Shown here: piece after piece, positions 44,619 to 54,409 of the stretch
Layout: every line of letters begins with the position of its first letter
How positions within the stretch are numbered: the stretch's first letter is position 1
Origin: CAIYUC01 sp963682005
GTDB lineage: Bacteria > Bacteroidota > Bacteroidia > Bacteroidales > FEN-979
Assembly (NCBI GenBank): GCA_963682005.1
Contig: OY820914.1
Coordinates: 124,001-188,000, forward strand
Direction: 5' to 3'
Length of the DNA stretch: 64,000 bases
Notes under the pieces: generated by a model
The model's input: only the letters and a program-made list of their open reading frames with translations
The model's database searches: none
What the model was told of the DNA's origin: nothing
Program-made: the position numbers and the translations under genes

Positions 44619-45439
44619 TGAAGAAGCTTCTGACATATCTATTCCTCTTCCTGTTCCTGGCTTCGTGTGTCAGGAAGACCGACTGGCCGTTGCAAACGGG
44701 AAGCATGGCTCCGTTCATCGTTGATGCAACAATTGTAGATACGCTGGGGTCCCAGGAAGTAAAGCTGACAAAACCGGTCGCCGGACTGAACCGCCCGCCG
44801 GAGCCATTTACAGGGGCAGCAGTGCTGATCAGTGATGAAGATTCCTCTTACCAGCTCAATGAATCCCCCCTCGGTTCGGGCATCTACCTGACAAAAAATA
44901 CATTCATAGCCCGGCTTGGTAAGAACTATACCCTCCTGATCTCCAAAGGAAGTGACGTTTACACGGCAAAAGCCTATATGGTCCAGGGAAGCGAATTCCC
45001 GGCACTTCAGTATGCAAAAAATGATGATGATGATCTTTATCATATCAGCTATGTGGCAAGTGCCTTCGGAACGGATAAGCCGGCCATGTGGGAAGTTCTT
45101 GCCGACTGGTCGAAAGTTCCGGGTTATGAGCAGGCGGATCCGTCCTCCTGCAGAACACGGCAACTTTTCTATACCCTTCCAACCCTGGATGTAAGTGAGA
45201 TCTTTGCGCCGAAAGTAGAAAGTATATCCTTCCCGGCTGGAACGATCCTTACGGAGCGGAGGTATTCCCTGACACCTGAACATGCTGAATTTATCCGGGC
45301 GCTGATTTCTGAAACAAACTGGCAGGGAGGTTTATTCAGTTCCGAAGCGGCACAGGTCATGACAAATGTGAGCAATGGTGCCGCAGGATACTTCAGTGCC
45401 TGTGCCATGACAAGCCTGTCGCTAACGGTCAATCCGTGA
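44618..45439 (+). CDS. DUF4249 outer-membrane lipoprotein
   Basis: 273 residues. A lipoprotein signal peptide ends LFLASC, with Cys17 as the probable lipidated residue. The rest fits DUF4249, a Bacteroidota family usually encoded right after a TonB-dependent receptor. The ATG shares one base with the receptor stop (TGATG), so the two are tightly coupled. It probably caps or helps the receptor in ligand capture (inference from genetic context). Confidence 0.88.
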   Translation: MKKLLTYLFLFLFLASCVRKTDWPLQTGSMAPFIVDATIVDTLGSQEVKLTKPVAGLNRPPEPFTGAAVLISDEDSSYQLNESPLGSGIYLTKNTFIARLGKNYTLLISKGSDVYTAKAYMVQGSEFPALQYAKNDDDDLYHISYVASAFGTDKPAMWEVLADWSKVPGYEQADPSSCRTRQLFYTLPTLDVSEIFAPKVESISFPAGTILTERRYSLTPEHAEFIRALISETNWQGGLFSSEAAQVMTNVSNGAAGYFSACAMTSLSLTVNP

Positions 45440-45494
45440 TTACTGAGGAATGGAAAAAGACTTCCGGAGGGTAATTTGAATTCTGGTCCGCTGG

Positions 45495-46220
45495 TTACAT
45501 GTGGGCAACGAAATAGTATTCTTTGCCATTCGTAAAGAACCCCGCAAATTCTTTCATGGTAAGGGTTGGCTTCTGATAAAGAAATCCTCTCAGGGTTGAG
45601 ATAAATAATCCGCAATCCTTTGTAAGAAAGGTAAAAAGCTCATCCGGTTTCGTGTCGTAATAATCGGCAGCACCCAGTCCGAATTCGAAAATGATCGTTG
45701 GCTTGCACCGGTTGATCGTCTTTATGCCGCCTTTCAGCACCCCGAATTCTGCTCCTTCAACATCAATTTTGACAAAATCGATGCACTCATTACCCGGAAC
45801 AATATTGTCAAGAAGATCGGTATTTACGATCATTTCGCTGATCTGGACGTCTTTGGTGGCATACTTCCTTTTCCGGATGCCGCTATAAGCCGGGTCACTG
45901 ACCACATAATTAAAAGTCGTCTTGCCTTTTTTATCATACAATGCAAGTGAATGCACCGAAATGTTCTGATCTTTATATTTCTCCTTCAGGTTTTCGGCAA
46001 GTACAGGAATGGGTTCAAAGGCAAAATGCTTTCCCTCCGGTGAGAATTTCAGGATCGTATCCAGTATTTCTCCCTTGTGACAGCCTATATCAACGCAATT
46101 TGAATTCTTTTTGAGAACTTTTTTCATGATCCGCTGTGTATAGCGGTCATACTTCAGATTACGGGTAACAGGAAGGTTAACGGCGACAAGAATATCTTTA
46201 ATGATTTGTTTTACAGGCAT
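45495..46220 (-). CDS. FkbM-family methyltransferase
   Basis: About 241 residues from the ATG at 46220 (MPVKQIIKD); an earlier start at 46277 adds 19 hydrophobic residues. The SAM-binding motif is VDIGCHKGE, followed by FAFEPIPVLAENL and the FkbM signature DFVKIDVEGAEFGVLKGG. These enzymes usually O-methylate sugars in glycans or natural products, which suits the polysaccharide genes downstream. It is transcribed alone, convergent with the DUF4249 gene. Confidence 0.9.
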   Translation of the reverse strand: MPVKQIIKDILVAVNLPVTRNLKYDRYTQRIMKKVLKKNSNCVDIGCHKGEILDTILKFSPEGKHFAFEPIPVLAENLKEKYKDQNISVHSLALYDKKGKTTFNYVVSDPAYSGIRKRKYATKDVQISEMIVNTDLLDNIVPGNECIDFVKIDVEGAEFGVLKGGIKTINRCKPTIIFEFGLGAADYYDTKPDELFTFLTKDCGLFISTLRGFLYQKPTLTMKEFAGFFTNGKEYYFVAHM

Positions 46221-46343
46221 AATCAGCAATAATAGCACTCGCGGATTTGACCTTGTGAAGGTACAAAAAAAGATCATTCCGGTTTATTTAAAAAAAAAGA
46301 GTAATTTTGCGGACCCTTCAAATACATTATCAATTAATTGTTT

Positions 46344-46910
46344 ATGGCTACAACAGCAGATATCAGGAATGGTTTGGTGATTGAATTTAATAATGACCTT
46401 TATTCCATCGTAGAATTCCAGCATGTAAAACCCGGCAAGGGTCCGGCTTTTATAAGGACAAAACTCAAGAACCTGAAAACTGGCAGGGTGATATCCAACA
46501 CCTTTGATTCAGGTGTGAAGATTGACATTGCCAGGGTTGAACGGAGGAAATACCAGTTCCTTTACAAGGATGAATCCAGTTATCATTTCATGAATAACGA
46601 AACCTTTGAACAAACATTCATTGCTCCGGACCTGATCAACGCACCGGCGTTCCTGAAAGAAGGACAGGAAGTTGAAATCCTTTTTCATGCAGACACAGAA
46701 ACTGTTCTGACATGCGAACTGCCCACTTATGTTGAACTTGTTCTCACCTATACTGAACCTGGGTTAAAAGGGAATACGGCAACGAATGCCATGAAGAATG
46801 CCACACTTGAAACCGGGGCCATCATCCGCGTTCCCTTGTTCATCGAAATCGGAGACAAGATCCGTGTGGACACAAGGACCGGCGACTACTCGGAACGGGT
46901 GAAAAGCTGA
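46344..46910 (+). CDS. efp: Translation elongation factor P
   Basis: 188 residues, full length. The KOW-like domain I carries the conserved loop PGKGPAF, whose Lys32 is the residue modified in many bacteria. The OB domains II and III follow, with the C-terminal signature GDKIRVDTRTGDYSERV. EF-P relieves ribosome stalling at polyproline. I start at the ATG at 46344; a TTG two codons earlier is unlikely. A TAATTTTG -7 box lies at 46302-46309, but a matching -33 box was not seen. An LpxD-type gene follows, an order common in Bacteroidota. Confidence 0.97.
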   Translation: MATTADIRNGLVIEFNNDLYSIVEFQHVKPGKGPAFIRTKLKNLKTGRVISNTFDSGVKIDIARVERRKYQFLYKDESSYHFMNNETFEQTFIAPDLINAPAFLKEGQEVEILFHADTETVLTCELPTYVELVLTYTEPGLKGNTATNAMKNATLETGAIIRVPLFIEIGDKIRVDTRTGDYSERVKS

Positions 46911-47021
46911 TAAAAAGCACGGCTCCCTTTAAGAATTCAGGATTACGCTCATTTAGCCTGTAGCTTGCAGCTTGTAGCCTGTAGCCTGTAGCATTTAATA
47001 CCAGAACTGAAACCCAATCCC
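46911..47021. repeat. Heptamer repeat (gtagcct) upstream of lpxD
   Basis: A short run of gtagcct/gcagctt units at about 46955-46992 separates efp and lpxD. Confidence 0.65.
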
Positions 47022-47951
47022 ATGAAACTCAATTCCCCGTTATCAATACAACAAATAGCCGGTTTACTGAAAGCCCGCTTTGTCGGTGATCCGGATTTTC
47101 CCGTTACCGGGATCAATGAGATCCATATGGTTGAACCTGGCGATCTTACATTCGTGGATCATCCCAAATACTATTCCAAAGCCCTGAACTCCAAGGCAAC
47201 AACTATTCTGATCAATAAGGATGTGGATGCCCCGGAAGGGAAAGCGCTGATCATTTCCGAAAAACCGTTTGATGACTATATCTTCCTGGCCACGACCTTT
47301 CGTCCGTTTGAAAAAGCCGTTGCAGCCGTCAGCCCGAGTGCTGAGATCGGTGAAGGAACAGTCATCCAGCCGGGCGCATTTGTCGGGAATCATGTAAAGA
47401 TCGGCCGTAATTGCATTATCCACGCCAATGCCAGCATATACGACCATTCCATTCTCGGAAATAACGTGATCATTCATTCCGGTGCTGTAATAGGTGCTGA
47501 TGCCTATTATTACCAGCGAAGACCGGAAGGGTATAAAAAGCTTGAATCCTGCGGCAGGGTCATCCTTGAAGACAATGTTGAGATCGGTGCCAATTCCTGC
47601 ATCGACAAAGGAGTTTCGGGCGATACGATCATTTCTTTCGGCACCAAGACGGATAATCATGTCCAGGTCGGTCATGACACATACATCGGCAAACATTGCC
47701 TGATCGGTGCATTCTGCGCTATTGCCGGTGTGACCCGGATCGAGGATGAAGTTATTCTCTGGGCCAATGTGCTTGTCAATAAAGACCTGGTGATCGGTAA
47801 AAAAGCCATCGTCCTGGCTGGTGCAGGCACCGAAAATTCGCTCGAAGGCGGAAAGACCTATTGGGGGATCCCGGCTATCGAAGCCCGTAAAAAATGGCGC
47901 GAAGTCGCCGCACTCAAAGCACTTCCGGATCTTATCAGGAAGATAAAATAG
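47022..47951 (+). CDS. lpxD: UDP-3-O-acylglucosamine N-acyltransferase (LpxD type)
   Basis: 309 residues. The N-terminal LpxD domain (PLSIQQIAGLLKARFVGD ... DLTFVDHPKY) is followed by a left-handed beta-helix of hexapeptide repeats from about residue 105 (AEIGEGTVIQPGAFVGNHV). The catalytic histidine is probably His218 in QVGHDTYIG. LpxD transfers an acyl chain to the 2-amino group of the UDP-glucosamine lipid A precursor in the cytoplasm. Bacteroidota often carry two lpxD-like genes, one next to efp, so this could be the second paralogue with a different acyl or sugar preference. Confidence 0.9.
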   Translation: MKLNSPLSIQQIAGLLKARFVGDPDFPVTGINEIHMVEPGDLTFVDHPKYYSKALNSKATTILINKDVDAPEGKALIISEKPFDDYIFLATTFRPFEKAVAAVSPSAEIGEGTVIQPGAFVGNHVKIGRNCIIHANASIYDHSILGNNVIIHSGAVIGADAYYYQRRPEGYKKLESCGRVILEDNVEIGANSCIDKGVSGDTIISFGTKTDNHVQVGHDTYIGKHCLIGAFCAIAGVTRIEDEVILWANVLVNKDLVIGKKAIVLAGAGTENSLEGGKTYWGIPAIEARKKWREVAALKALPDLIRKIK

Positions 47952-47984
47952 GGTGATTCGTGCTTTAAAATTTCTAAGTTTTTC

Positions 47985-48046
47985 TTGACCGGACTTCCCA
48001 ATGCAGGGATGCAGAAATGCACGGATGCAGAAATGCACGGATGCAA
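47985..48046. repeat. 16-bp direct repeats (atgcagaaatgcacgg)
   Basis: Three short repeats in the gap between convergent genes; each is two related octamers. Confidence 0.65.
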
Positions 48047-48062
48047 GATTCTTCCCTGGTTT

Positions 48063-49514
48063 CTAACTTCCTGTGGTTTCCTTCTTCGGGTAATAAAGAT
48101 CGAACGTAACCAGGATCGCGATAAATCCCCAGAAAGGGACAGATGCTTTATCGGTATCCAGGAAATTGTTCATGGTGCCATGGAGGAAATAGGTGATGAG
48201 GCCGATAAGAACGGAGAGACTCATGGCCCGGATCCGCCTGTCGGAAGCGTTCTTGTAAACTCGTAACCCGGTCAGAACAGAGGCAATAACGATTGAAATG
48301 ATGATCAGGGTTCCGGGCAGACCGGTTTCTGCCAGCGGCCCGATGTATTCACTGTGTGCATTTCCCTTATCGCCAAAATCCGTACTGATCCTCGTTTTCT
48401 CCATGGATTGCTGGTAGGGTCCGTATTCAAACTGATAAGTACCGGGTCCGAATCCAAACACCGGCTTATCGCGGAACATCCTGAATGCAGACTGCCACCT
48501 GTTGATCCGCTCAAGGTTTGAGGCATCGGTGGAAATGTTCGAAATGGATTGAACATGTTCCATGAAATTCTCGGAAGTACCTTGCTTGTTCTTTTCCAGC
48601 TTGTCCCAGATCGTATTCTGAAAAAGAAAGAACAGGCTGACGAGGATGACCAGTGTCAATACGATCCATTTGAAGCGGATCTTTAGGAGAACAATGACCA
48701 GGAACCCTATGGCAAATGCAAGGCTGACCCATGCCGCACGACTGAATGAAAGCACAAGCGCCATCAGCAGGATCAGCATGACAAGGAAACAGACGGCCCT
48801 CACCGATTTGCTGTAAACATGGCTGATGGCAAACCCGGCAAAAACCGGGATGAACATGGTCAGGATGGCTCCATAGGCTGTATGATCATTATAGAACGGA
48901 TACATGACCCAATGGCCTGCCTGCTCTTCAAATCCCCAATGGTAATGATTGATGGTCGTGTATACAATGACACCCAGCAGGGGGATCGTATACAGCCACA
49001 GGAATAATTTGATGTTCCTCTCCTTTTTAAATAACAGGATCCCGATAAAATAGAAGGGTATCACAAACCAGAGCCTGGCGATCAGGAATTTGAAAGATAC
49101 AAGAGGCAGCTCACTGGTGAGGCTGGTGATGAAGATCCATGTAATATTGAGGATGATGAGAATGGTGAGCGGATGATTCAGCAATTTCTTTTCAAAACTG
49201 CGCTCATACAATAATTTAAGAAAGAATATTACCAGCACCCCCATCATGAGGGGTTCGGTCGGGACGGAGATCCCCACCCCAAATTCCGTATCAGTCAGAT
49301 TTATCGCAAGCGGGGTACAGAAGGTGATCAGGAGAATGATAATATCCAGCCGGTAAATGTATATGTAAAGAAGAATGAAGAAAACAGGGATCAGCAATCC
49401 ATAATACATTTCTTTCCTCACGAGGAACGCATTCATGAGAATATACATAATGCAGATTATGTAAATGCTCCATGTCTTCGCTTTATCCAGAAATTCTTTA
49501 CCCGCCAGGTTCAT
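48063..49514 (-). CDS. O-antigen ligase/polymerase (Wzy_C family)
   Basis: A 483-residue inner-membrane protein with about ten to twelve helices. The large periplasmic loop holds the Wzy_C pattern GFGPGTYQFEYGPYQ and NAHSEYIGPLAETGLPG, where Arg and His residues act in ligation or polymerisation. Family members either join O-antigen to lipid A-core or polymerise repeat units; which one cannot be told from sequence alone. It is the last gene of the minus-strand cluster with two Wzz-like proteins and a flippase. Confidence 0.88.
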   Translation of the reverse strand: MNLAGKEFLDKAKTWSIYIICIMYILMNAFLVRKEMYYGLLIPVFFILLYIYIYRLDIIILLITFCTPLAINLTDTEFGVGISVPTEPLMMGVLVIFFLKLLYERSFEKKLLNHPLTILIILNITWIFITSLTSELPLVSFKFLIARLWFVIPFYFIGILLFKKERNIKLFLWLYTIPLLGVIVYTTINHYHWGFEEQAGHWVMYPFYNDHTAYGAILTMFIPVFAGFAISHVYSKSVRAVCFLVMLILLMALVLSFSRAAWVSLAFAIGFLVIVLLKIRFKWIVLTLVILVSLFFLFQNTIWDKLEKNKQGTSENFMEHVQSISNISTDASNLERINRWQSAFRMFRDKPVFGFGPGTYQFEYGPYQQSMEKTRISTDFGDKGNAHSEYIGPLAETGLPGTLIIISIVIASVLTGLRVYKNASDRRIRAMSLSVLIGLITYFLHGTMNNFLDTDKASVPFWGFIAILVTFDLYYPKKETTGS

Positions 49515-49532
49515 CAGTTATTTCTGATAAGA

Positions 49533-50477
49533 TTATGCTTGTTGGATCTTATATTTGCGGATATCGATAACACCGATCACCATTATGCCGATCAATACTG
49601 CTGCAAGAGTGGAAAGGACAACGATGATCCAGCGGATAGGGTAAGCTTTCTTATCTGCAGGGAATGGCTCATTCAAAAGATTCACATACGTGTATTCGCG
49701 TTGATAATTCTGCAGGGCCCTGTCAAAGTCGAGTTTATACTGGCTGTAAGCTCCGGCTTCACTTCTCATAAGAGCGTCCAGGAGCAACATCTCGCCTCCT
49801 TTTTCCTCCAGGTTCTTTTTCAGGCGCTCCGCTTCCTTTTTGTTGAAGGAACCCCCGCCTAAATAGGCGCGCATCACTTCCCTGGTCTGACTGGCAAAAT
49901 CAAGGATACCGTATTGTGTTCCGAGTTCTTCGACCCGCATTTTCAACGAATCCAGGTTCTTTTGCTTCAGTTCCCAAATGCCCCTGAAGTTGGTTATGAC
50001 CTCACCGAATTTTTCCCGGTGGAGGCTGCGGACCTTTTTATTGTATTGATCAATGATCGCATTTACAATATCGCAGGCCATATTCGGGTCTTTATCAAAA
50101 ACCTCGATGGTAACAGCTTCAAACGGAGTCTTGTTGACTTTTACTTTCTGTCCCCATTCCCATAGCATGGCACTCGTAAAATATTTGTATCCCGGATCAA
50201 GCTTATAATGGTGTGCAAGGTCAAACTTTTTAATGATGCTGTCGCGGATATCTTTCGATTGTAAGATCTGTATCATCTGTTCAGTTTCATTTTCCGTCGA
50301 ATAAGGCGACACATTCGAAGGATACATGACGGCAAATGATTTGAATAATGGCGTTATAAATATCGGGCTGGAGAAAAAAGCTGAAAGCAGGATCGCCGAT
50401 ACTGCAATAACGGCCAGGTGGTATTTCCATTTTAGCAGGATTACTATGATTCTTTTACTGCTGAAGTATTCTTCCAT
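49533..50477 (-). CDS. Wzz-like chain-length determinant/polysaccharide co-polymerase
   Basis: 314 residues. One membrane helix near the N-terminus (about 18-40), a periplasmic coiled-coil domain, and a C-terminal helix (about 280-305, WIIVVLSTLAAVLIGIMVI) preceded by the proline-rich motif PFPADKKAYPIRW form the standard Wzz layout. There is no tyrosine-kinase domain, so it belongs to the non-kinase class. It sets the length of the surface polysaccharide. It is similar in layout to the gene just upstream. Confidence 0.87.
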   Translation of the reverse strand: MEEYFSSKRIIVILLKWKYHLAVIAVSAILLSAFFSSPIFITPLFKSFAVMYPSNVSPYSTENETEQMIQILQSKDIRDSIIKKFDLAHHYKLDPGYKYFTSAMLWEWGQKVKVNKTPFEAVTIEVFDKDPNMACDIVNAIIDQYNKKVRSLHREKFGEVITNFRGIWELKQKNLDSLKMRVEELGTQYGILDFASQTREVMRAYLGGGSFNKKEAERLKKNLEEKGGEMLLLDALMRSEAGAYSQYKLDFDRALQNYQREYTYVNLLNEPFPADKKAYPIRWIIVVLSTLAAVLIGIMVIGVIDIRKYKIQQA

Positions 50478-50519
50478 ATGATTTGATTTTAAGCGTATTG
50501 ATTTTCCCGCGTAAAGAGG

Positions 50520-51569
50520 CTATCCGACATTGAATTTTTTCTGTGAATTATAGGCTGAGATCTTTTCCAGAATGATCAGGATTATGACGGCCAGGATCAG
50601 CGATGAAATAGTTGAGACAAGAACAATAAGCCAACGCACGGGATAAGATTTCTCTTCGGCTTTATATGCATAATTTACAATGAATTTCTGCGGCAGGTAC
50701 TCTTCCGCATCTACTTTAGCCTCTTTGTATTTTGACTGAAGAAGGGTCAGTTGTTCGGTTTTGTATTTAAGGGCATCGGTCAGCGACAGGTAGACCCCGC
50801 CGTACTGCCCTAAAATATCCAGTTTCTTCTGAAGTGCTACCTGGGCGTTCCGGTTGTTGTTCATGATGGAAATCGCCATTTGCTGGTTGAGTACCTGCGA
50901 CTGGTATTCAACATCATTGACTCCAAGTTTTCCGATGGTTACGATCGAATCAACAATTTTCGATACTTCCGATTGCAGGGTTTTATATTCCTGTTCAACG
51001 ATCTTGAAACCGTTAACGGCACGCTGATGCTGCATCTCGTTTTTTGTAGAGTCAAGAAGCTCGGCAATTTTATTGGCAATGTCGGCCGCCATCTGGGGCT
51101 GTTTATCCATCACCGTGATCTTCACAGCCATGTACTCCGTCCTGTTGAAGGTGATGTTCTTCTCGTATTCCTTGAAAAGCTTGGAATTCTTAACCCGGGA
51201 TGAACTGTCAATGCCGTAATGCTCCATAAGGTTGAAGCGTTGAATGATCCTGTCCCGTATTTTATTGGAGTTCAGTATCTGCAGAAGCTGTTCTGCCTGT
51301 TCATCCTCCCCGAAAGCCATCAGGTCCTGCCCTTTCGAGGTCTGGTCACTCAACAATGCCTTGGAGATCGAATTTGTACCAGCCGGGAAGAGAATGACCG
51401 ATGATTTATATTTAGGAGTAATGAACCACGAACAGGAGAGAAACCAGGATCCGAAGAACGCAATCAGCAAAACAATAAAAAGAGGCTTGCGCCATTTATA
51501 AATAAAGACCACCAGGCCGGAAGAATCAAATTCCTCACTCCTTTTCGTATCATTAATCATAAAGGACAA
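50520..51569 (-). CDS. Wzz-like chain-length determinant, second copy
   Basis: 349 residues with the same layout as the gene at 49533: an N-terminal helix (PLFIVLLIAFFGSWFLSC), a long periplasmic helical region, then AYKAEEKSYPVRWLIVLVSTISSLILAVIILI. Two tandem Wzz-like genes suggest either a hetero-oligomer or two chain-length modes. It lies 42 bases upstream of the second Wzz and 64 bases downstream of the flippase. Confidence 0.87.
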   Translation of the reverse strand: MSFMINDTKRSEEFDSSGLVVFIYKWRKPLFIVLLIAFFGSWFLSCSWFITPKYKSSVILFPAGTNSISKALLSDQTSKGQDLMAFGEDEQAEQLLQILNSNKIRDRIIQRFNLMEHYGIDSSSRVKNSKLFKEYEKNITFNRTEYMAVKITVMDKQPQMAADIANKIAELLDSTKNEMQHQRAVNGFKIVEQEYKTLQSEVSKIVDSIVTIGKLGVNDVEYQSQVLNQQMAISIMNNNRNAQVALQKKLDILGQYGGVYLSLTDALKYKTEQLTLLQSKYKEAKVDAEEYLPQKFIVNYAYKAEEKSYPVRWLIVLVSTISSLILAVIILIILEKISAYNSQKKFNVG

Positions 51570-51633
51570 ATTACATTTTTTGCCAAAGGTATGGATTTTT
51601 CACAAAACTACAAATGAGAAGGCTCTGCAGAAA

Positions 51634-53112
51634 CTATTGGCCGTTGCCCTTCAGGATCCTGACCATGGACCGGATGCTGAAAAGCCTGAGAATGGCAGCA
51701 AGGCCAAGGGAAAGAAAGATAACAGCGGTAAAGTTAATAAGCCATGAAATGTGCTTGGGATCGTGTTCAAGAATGAATGGTATCCTGCGGGAAATGAAAT
51801 TGAAGCAAAAAACCCCCAACACAAAGAAAATCAAGGTTAACAGGTATTTGTAATTGATCCTGAACCGGAAAACGCGCTGCACAATGATCACCTGGAGGAT
51901 GGCGGTAAAGAACTGGGTGACAAGACTGGCATAAGCTGAACCGACCGCGAGCATCCGGGGGATCAGCAAAAGATTGATAACGAAATTTATAATGAGGCTG
52001 CAGCAGGAGATGATGTTCAGTTCTTTCAGGTTGCCGTTGGCTGTCAGCAGCGTCCCGAAAATATAGGTGGTTGAAACAGCAATGAAACCACCCATCAGGA
52101 GCCTGAAAACTGCAGCTGAATCACTGATATGGGCATCATAGAGCAGGTCCATCATTTCGTAACTGTAAAAGATCGAACCGATCGCCACAATGGTCGCGAT
52201 GGTGATCAGAAGCGTGAAAGACAATTTCAGCATGTATTCAACTGACTGCCTGTTTTTCAGCATTTTTGAAAAGATCGGGATCAGGAGGACCGAAAAAAGG
52301 TATGCGATCATGTTGGCCGCATCCAGGAGCCTGAATCCCGAAGCATAGATCCCTACCTGCCTGTTCCCGACATCTTCGGGGAGAAGCTTTTCAAGCATGA
52401 CCGGATCAAGCCGGTTGTAGAGCGACATCAATAAAACAAGTAGTGCGAAAGGATAGCTCTGCTTGATGATCATCAGGAAAAAGGGCCAGCTCCAGTTAAG
52501 CCGCTTGAAATGTGCCTTCTTCAGCACAATGACAAGGGCCGTTACAGCTGTGATAATGTATGCAGCCGACTGGCAGTAAACAAACCATTCGATCCTGAAC
52601 TTTACGGTTGTCAAATGCCCGAAAAGCAGCGCTCCGCAGAAAATGATCATCAGGAACCTGTCGAGGATCGATATCACACTGTCTGTCTTGAAGGAAAGGA
52701 CCCCTGAAATATTCGACCTCAGGTAGAGGATGAACGATATCAGGATCTGGTTGAATGCCAGGAACCCGAGAAGCTCAAGCTGGGCCTTGTTATAACCAAG
52801 GATGACTGCAATGGTAAAGGTTATCAGGATATAGACAAATGCCAGGATGAACTTCAGGACGATGATACCGGAAAAATGCTTGTTCAGCAGATGCGCATTC
52901 TGTGCAATGTTCCGGTTATTGAAATTGGTGATCCCCAGGTCGAGGATGATATTGAACAGGAAAGAGAAATTGAAAATGACGAAATAAAACCCGTAATCCG
53001 CTTCACCGACCAAATTCTGAACATTCCTGTCAATTCCAAAAATGAACAATGGCTTGATCAGGAGATTGAGTAAAAGAATTAATCCCAGGTTTGTAAGGAA
53101 TTTCCTCTGCAT
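51634..53112 (-). CDS. Wzx-type polysaccharide flippase
   Basis: A 492-residue inner-membrane protein with about fourteen helices, typical of the MOP/PST flippases that move lipid-linked repeat units across the membrane. Near the N-terminus it has NLVGEADYGFYFVIFNFSFLFNIILD-like features. It is the first gene of the minus-strand cluster and divergent from the glycosyltransferase at 53269. Confidence 0.9.
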   Translation of the reverse strand: MQRKFLTNLGLILLLNLLIKPLFIFGIDRNVQNLVGEADYGFYFVIFNFSFLFNIILDLGITNFNNRNIAQNAHLLNKHFSGIIVLKFILAFVYILITFTIAVILGYNKAQLELLGFLAFNQILISFILYLRSNISGVLSFKTDSVISILDRFLMIIFCGALLFGHLTTVKFRIEWFVYCQSAAYIITAVTALVIVLKKAHFKRLNWSWPFFLMIIKQSYPFALLVLLMSLYNRLDPVMLEKLLPEDVGNRQVGIYASGFRLLDAANMIAYLFSVLLIPIFSKMLKNRQSVEYMLKLSFTLLITIATIVAIGSIFYSYEMMDLLYDAHISDSAAVFRLLMGGFIAVSTTYIFGTLLTANGNLKELNIISCCSLIINFVINLLLIPRMLAVGSAYASLVTQFFTAILQVIIVQRVFRFRINYKYLLTLIFFVLGVFCFNFISRRIPFILEHDPKHISWLINFTAVIFLSLGLAAILRLFSIRSMVRILKGNGQ

Positions 53113-53268
53113 AAAACTACGTTAAATGCTTCCGGGTTCAGAAACATTTCATCCAAACTTCAAAAAATTTTAAGATATTTGCTACAAAGTTAAAAATTAA
53201 AGTTTGCAGTTATCACTTAATTCCAGTGATGCAAATAATCGGTCTGCTATCCAATTTTAATTCCTGCA

Positions 53269-54393
53269 ATGAAGATTGCCGTCAATACCCGCTTACTGAT
53301 AAAGGATAAACTTGAAGGGATCGGGTGGTTTACCTATGAATCGCTTAAAAGGATCACCACGCAACATCCGGAACATGAATTCTATTTCATTTTTGACAGG
53401 CCATACAGCGATGAATTTATCTTCTCCAAAAATATAACTCCTGTCGTACTCGGGCCACAGGCGCGGCATCCTGTACTGTTCTGGCTCTGGTTTGAATTCC
53501 GGCTTCCGGCATTGCTGAAACGTATCGGACCGGATCTTTTCCTCTCTCCGGATGGTTACCTTTCGTTGCGAACACCGGTGAGGTCACTTGCGGTGATCCA
53601 TGATATCAACTTTGAGCATTTCCCGCAAGATCTTCCGTTCCTGATCCGTGAATATTACACCCACTTTTTCCCTCTTTTTGCCGCTAAAGCCCAACGGATT
53701 GCAACAGTATCGGATTTTTCAAAGCAGGATATCGTGAAAACCTACAATGTCCCCGAGAACAAGATCGATATCGTGTATGACGGCGCAAATGAGGCCTATA
53801 GTCCGCTTGAACCGGACGAGATCATGCAGGTGAAAAAGAAGTACACGGAAGGCGCCCCGTATTTTGTTTTCATCGGGTCTTTGCATCCGAGAAAGAACCT
53901 GATCAATCTTTTCAGGGCATTTGATGTTTTTAAGGAAAAATCACCGTCACAGATCAGGCTGCTTGTCGTTGGAGCCAGGAAATGGTGGACAAGCGAGATT
54001 GAAAAGACATTTAATTCAATGAAATATAAAGACGAGGTGATCTTTACCGGAAGATTGAACACCGGGGATCTCCGTCTTGTTCTCGGAGCATCGCTTGCTC
54101 TTACCTACGTTTCTTATTTCGAAGGGTTTGGCATCCCGATCGTGGAAGCTTTCCGGACAAATACGCCAGTGATCACCTCCAACATCACTTCCATGCCGGA
54201 GGTGGCCGGGGATGCCGCGATCCTGATTGATCCGATGAACCCTGATTCCATTGCGGCAGCAATGCTGGAAATATCAAAAAACGGAGAATTGAGGGATTCA
54301 CTTATTAAGAAAGGCACCATTCGGAAAGATCTCTTCACCTGGCAGAAAACTGCCGACCGGTTGTGGGAATCCATCGAGAAAGCTGTCAAATAG
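53269..54393 (+). CDS. GT4-family glycosyltransferase
   Basis: 374 residues of the GT-B fold. The N-terminal acceptor domain includes KLEGIGWFTYESLKRI. The C-terminal nucleotide-sugar domain has GSLHPRKNLINLF, the EX7E-type region SYFEGFGIPIVEAF and MPEVAGDAAILIDP. It probably adds a sugar to a lipid-linked precursor of the surface polysaccharide. The donor and acceptor are unknown. It lies 16 bases upstream of purD, so the two may share a transcript. Confidence 0.92.
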   Translation: MKIAVNTRLLIKDKLEGIGWFTYESLKRITTQHPEHEFYFIFDRPYSDEFIFSKNITPVVLGPQARHPVLFWLWFEFRLPALLKRIGPDLFLSPDGYLSLRTPVRSLAVIHDINFEHFPQDLPFLIREYYTHFFPLFAAKAQRIATVSDFSKQDIVKTYNVPENKIDIVYDGANEAYSPLEPDEIMQVKKKYTEGAPYFVFIGSLHPRKNLINLFRAFDVFKEKSPSQIRLLVVGARKWWTSEIEKTFNSMKYKDEVIFTGRLNTGDLRLVLGASLALTYVSYFEGFGIPIVEAFRTNTPVITSNITSMPEVAGDAAILIDPMNPDSIAAAMLEISKNGELRDSLIKKGTIRKDLFTWQKTADRLWESIEKAVK

Positions 54394-54409
54394 TCAAAAT
54401 CAACAGAAG

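Noticed and set aside
44013..44636. Minus-strand frame opposite the TonB receptor
   Set aside because: Antisense to the barrel-coding part of the receptor, with no recognisable motif.
47064..48038. Long minus-strand frame opposite lpxD
   Set aside because: It is the antisense of a well-supported LpxD gene and shows no domain.
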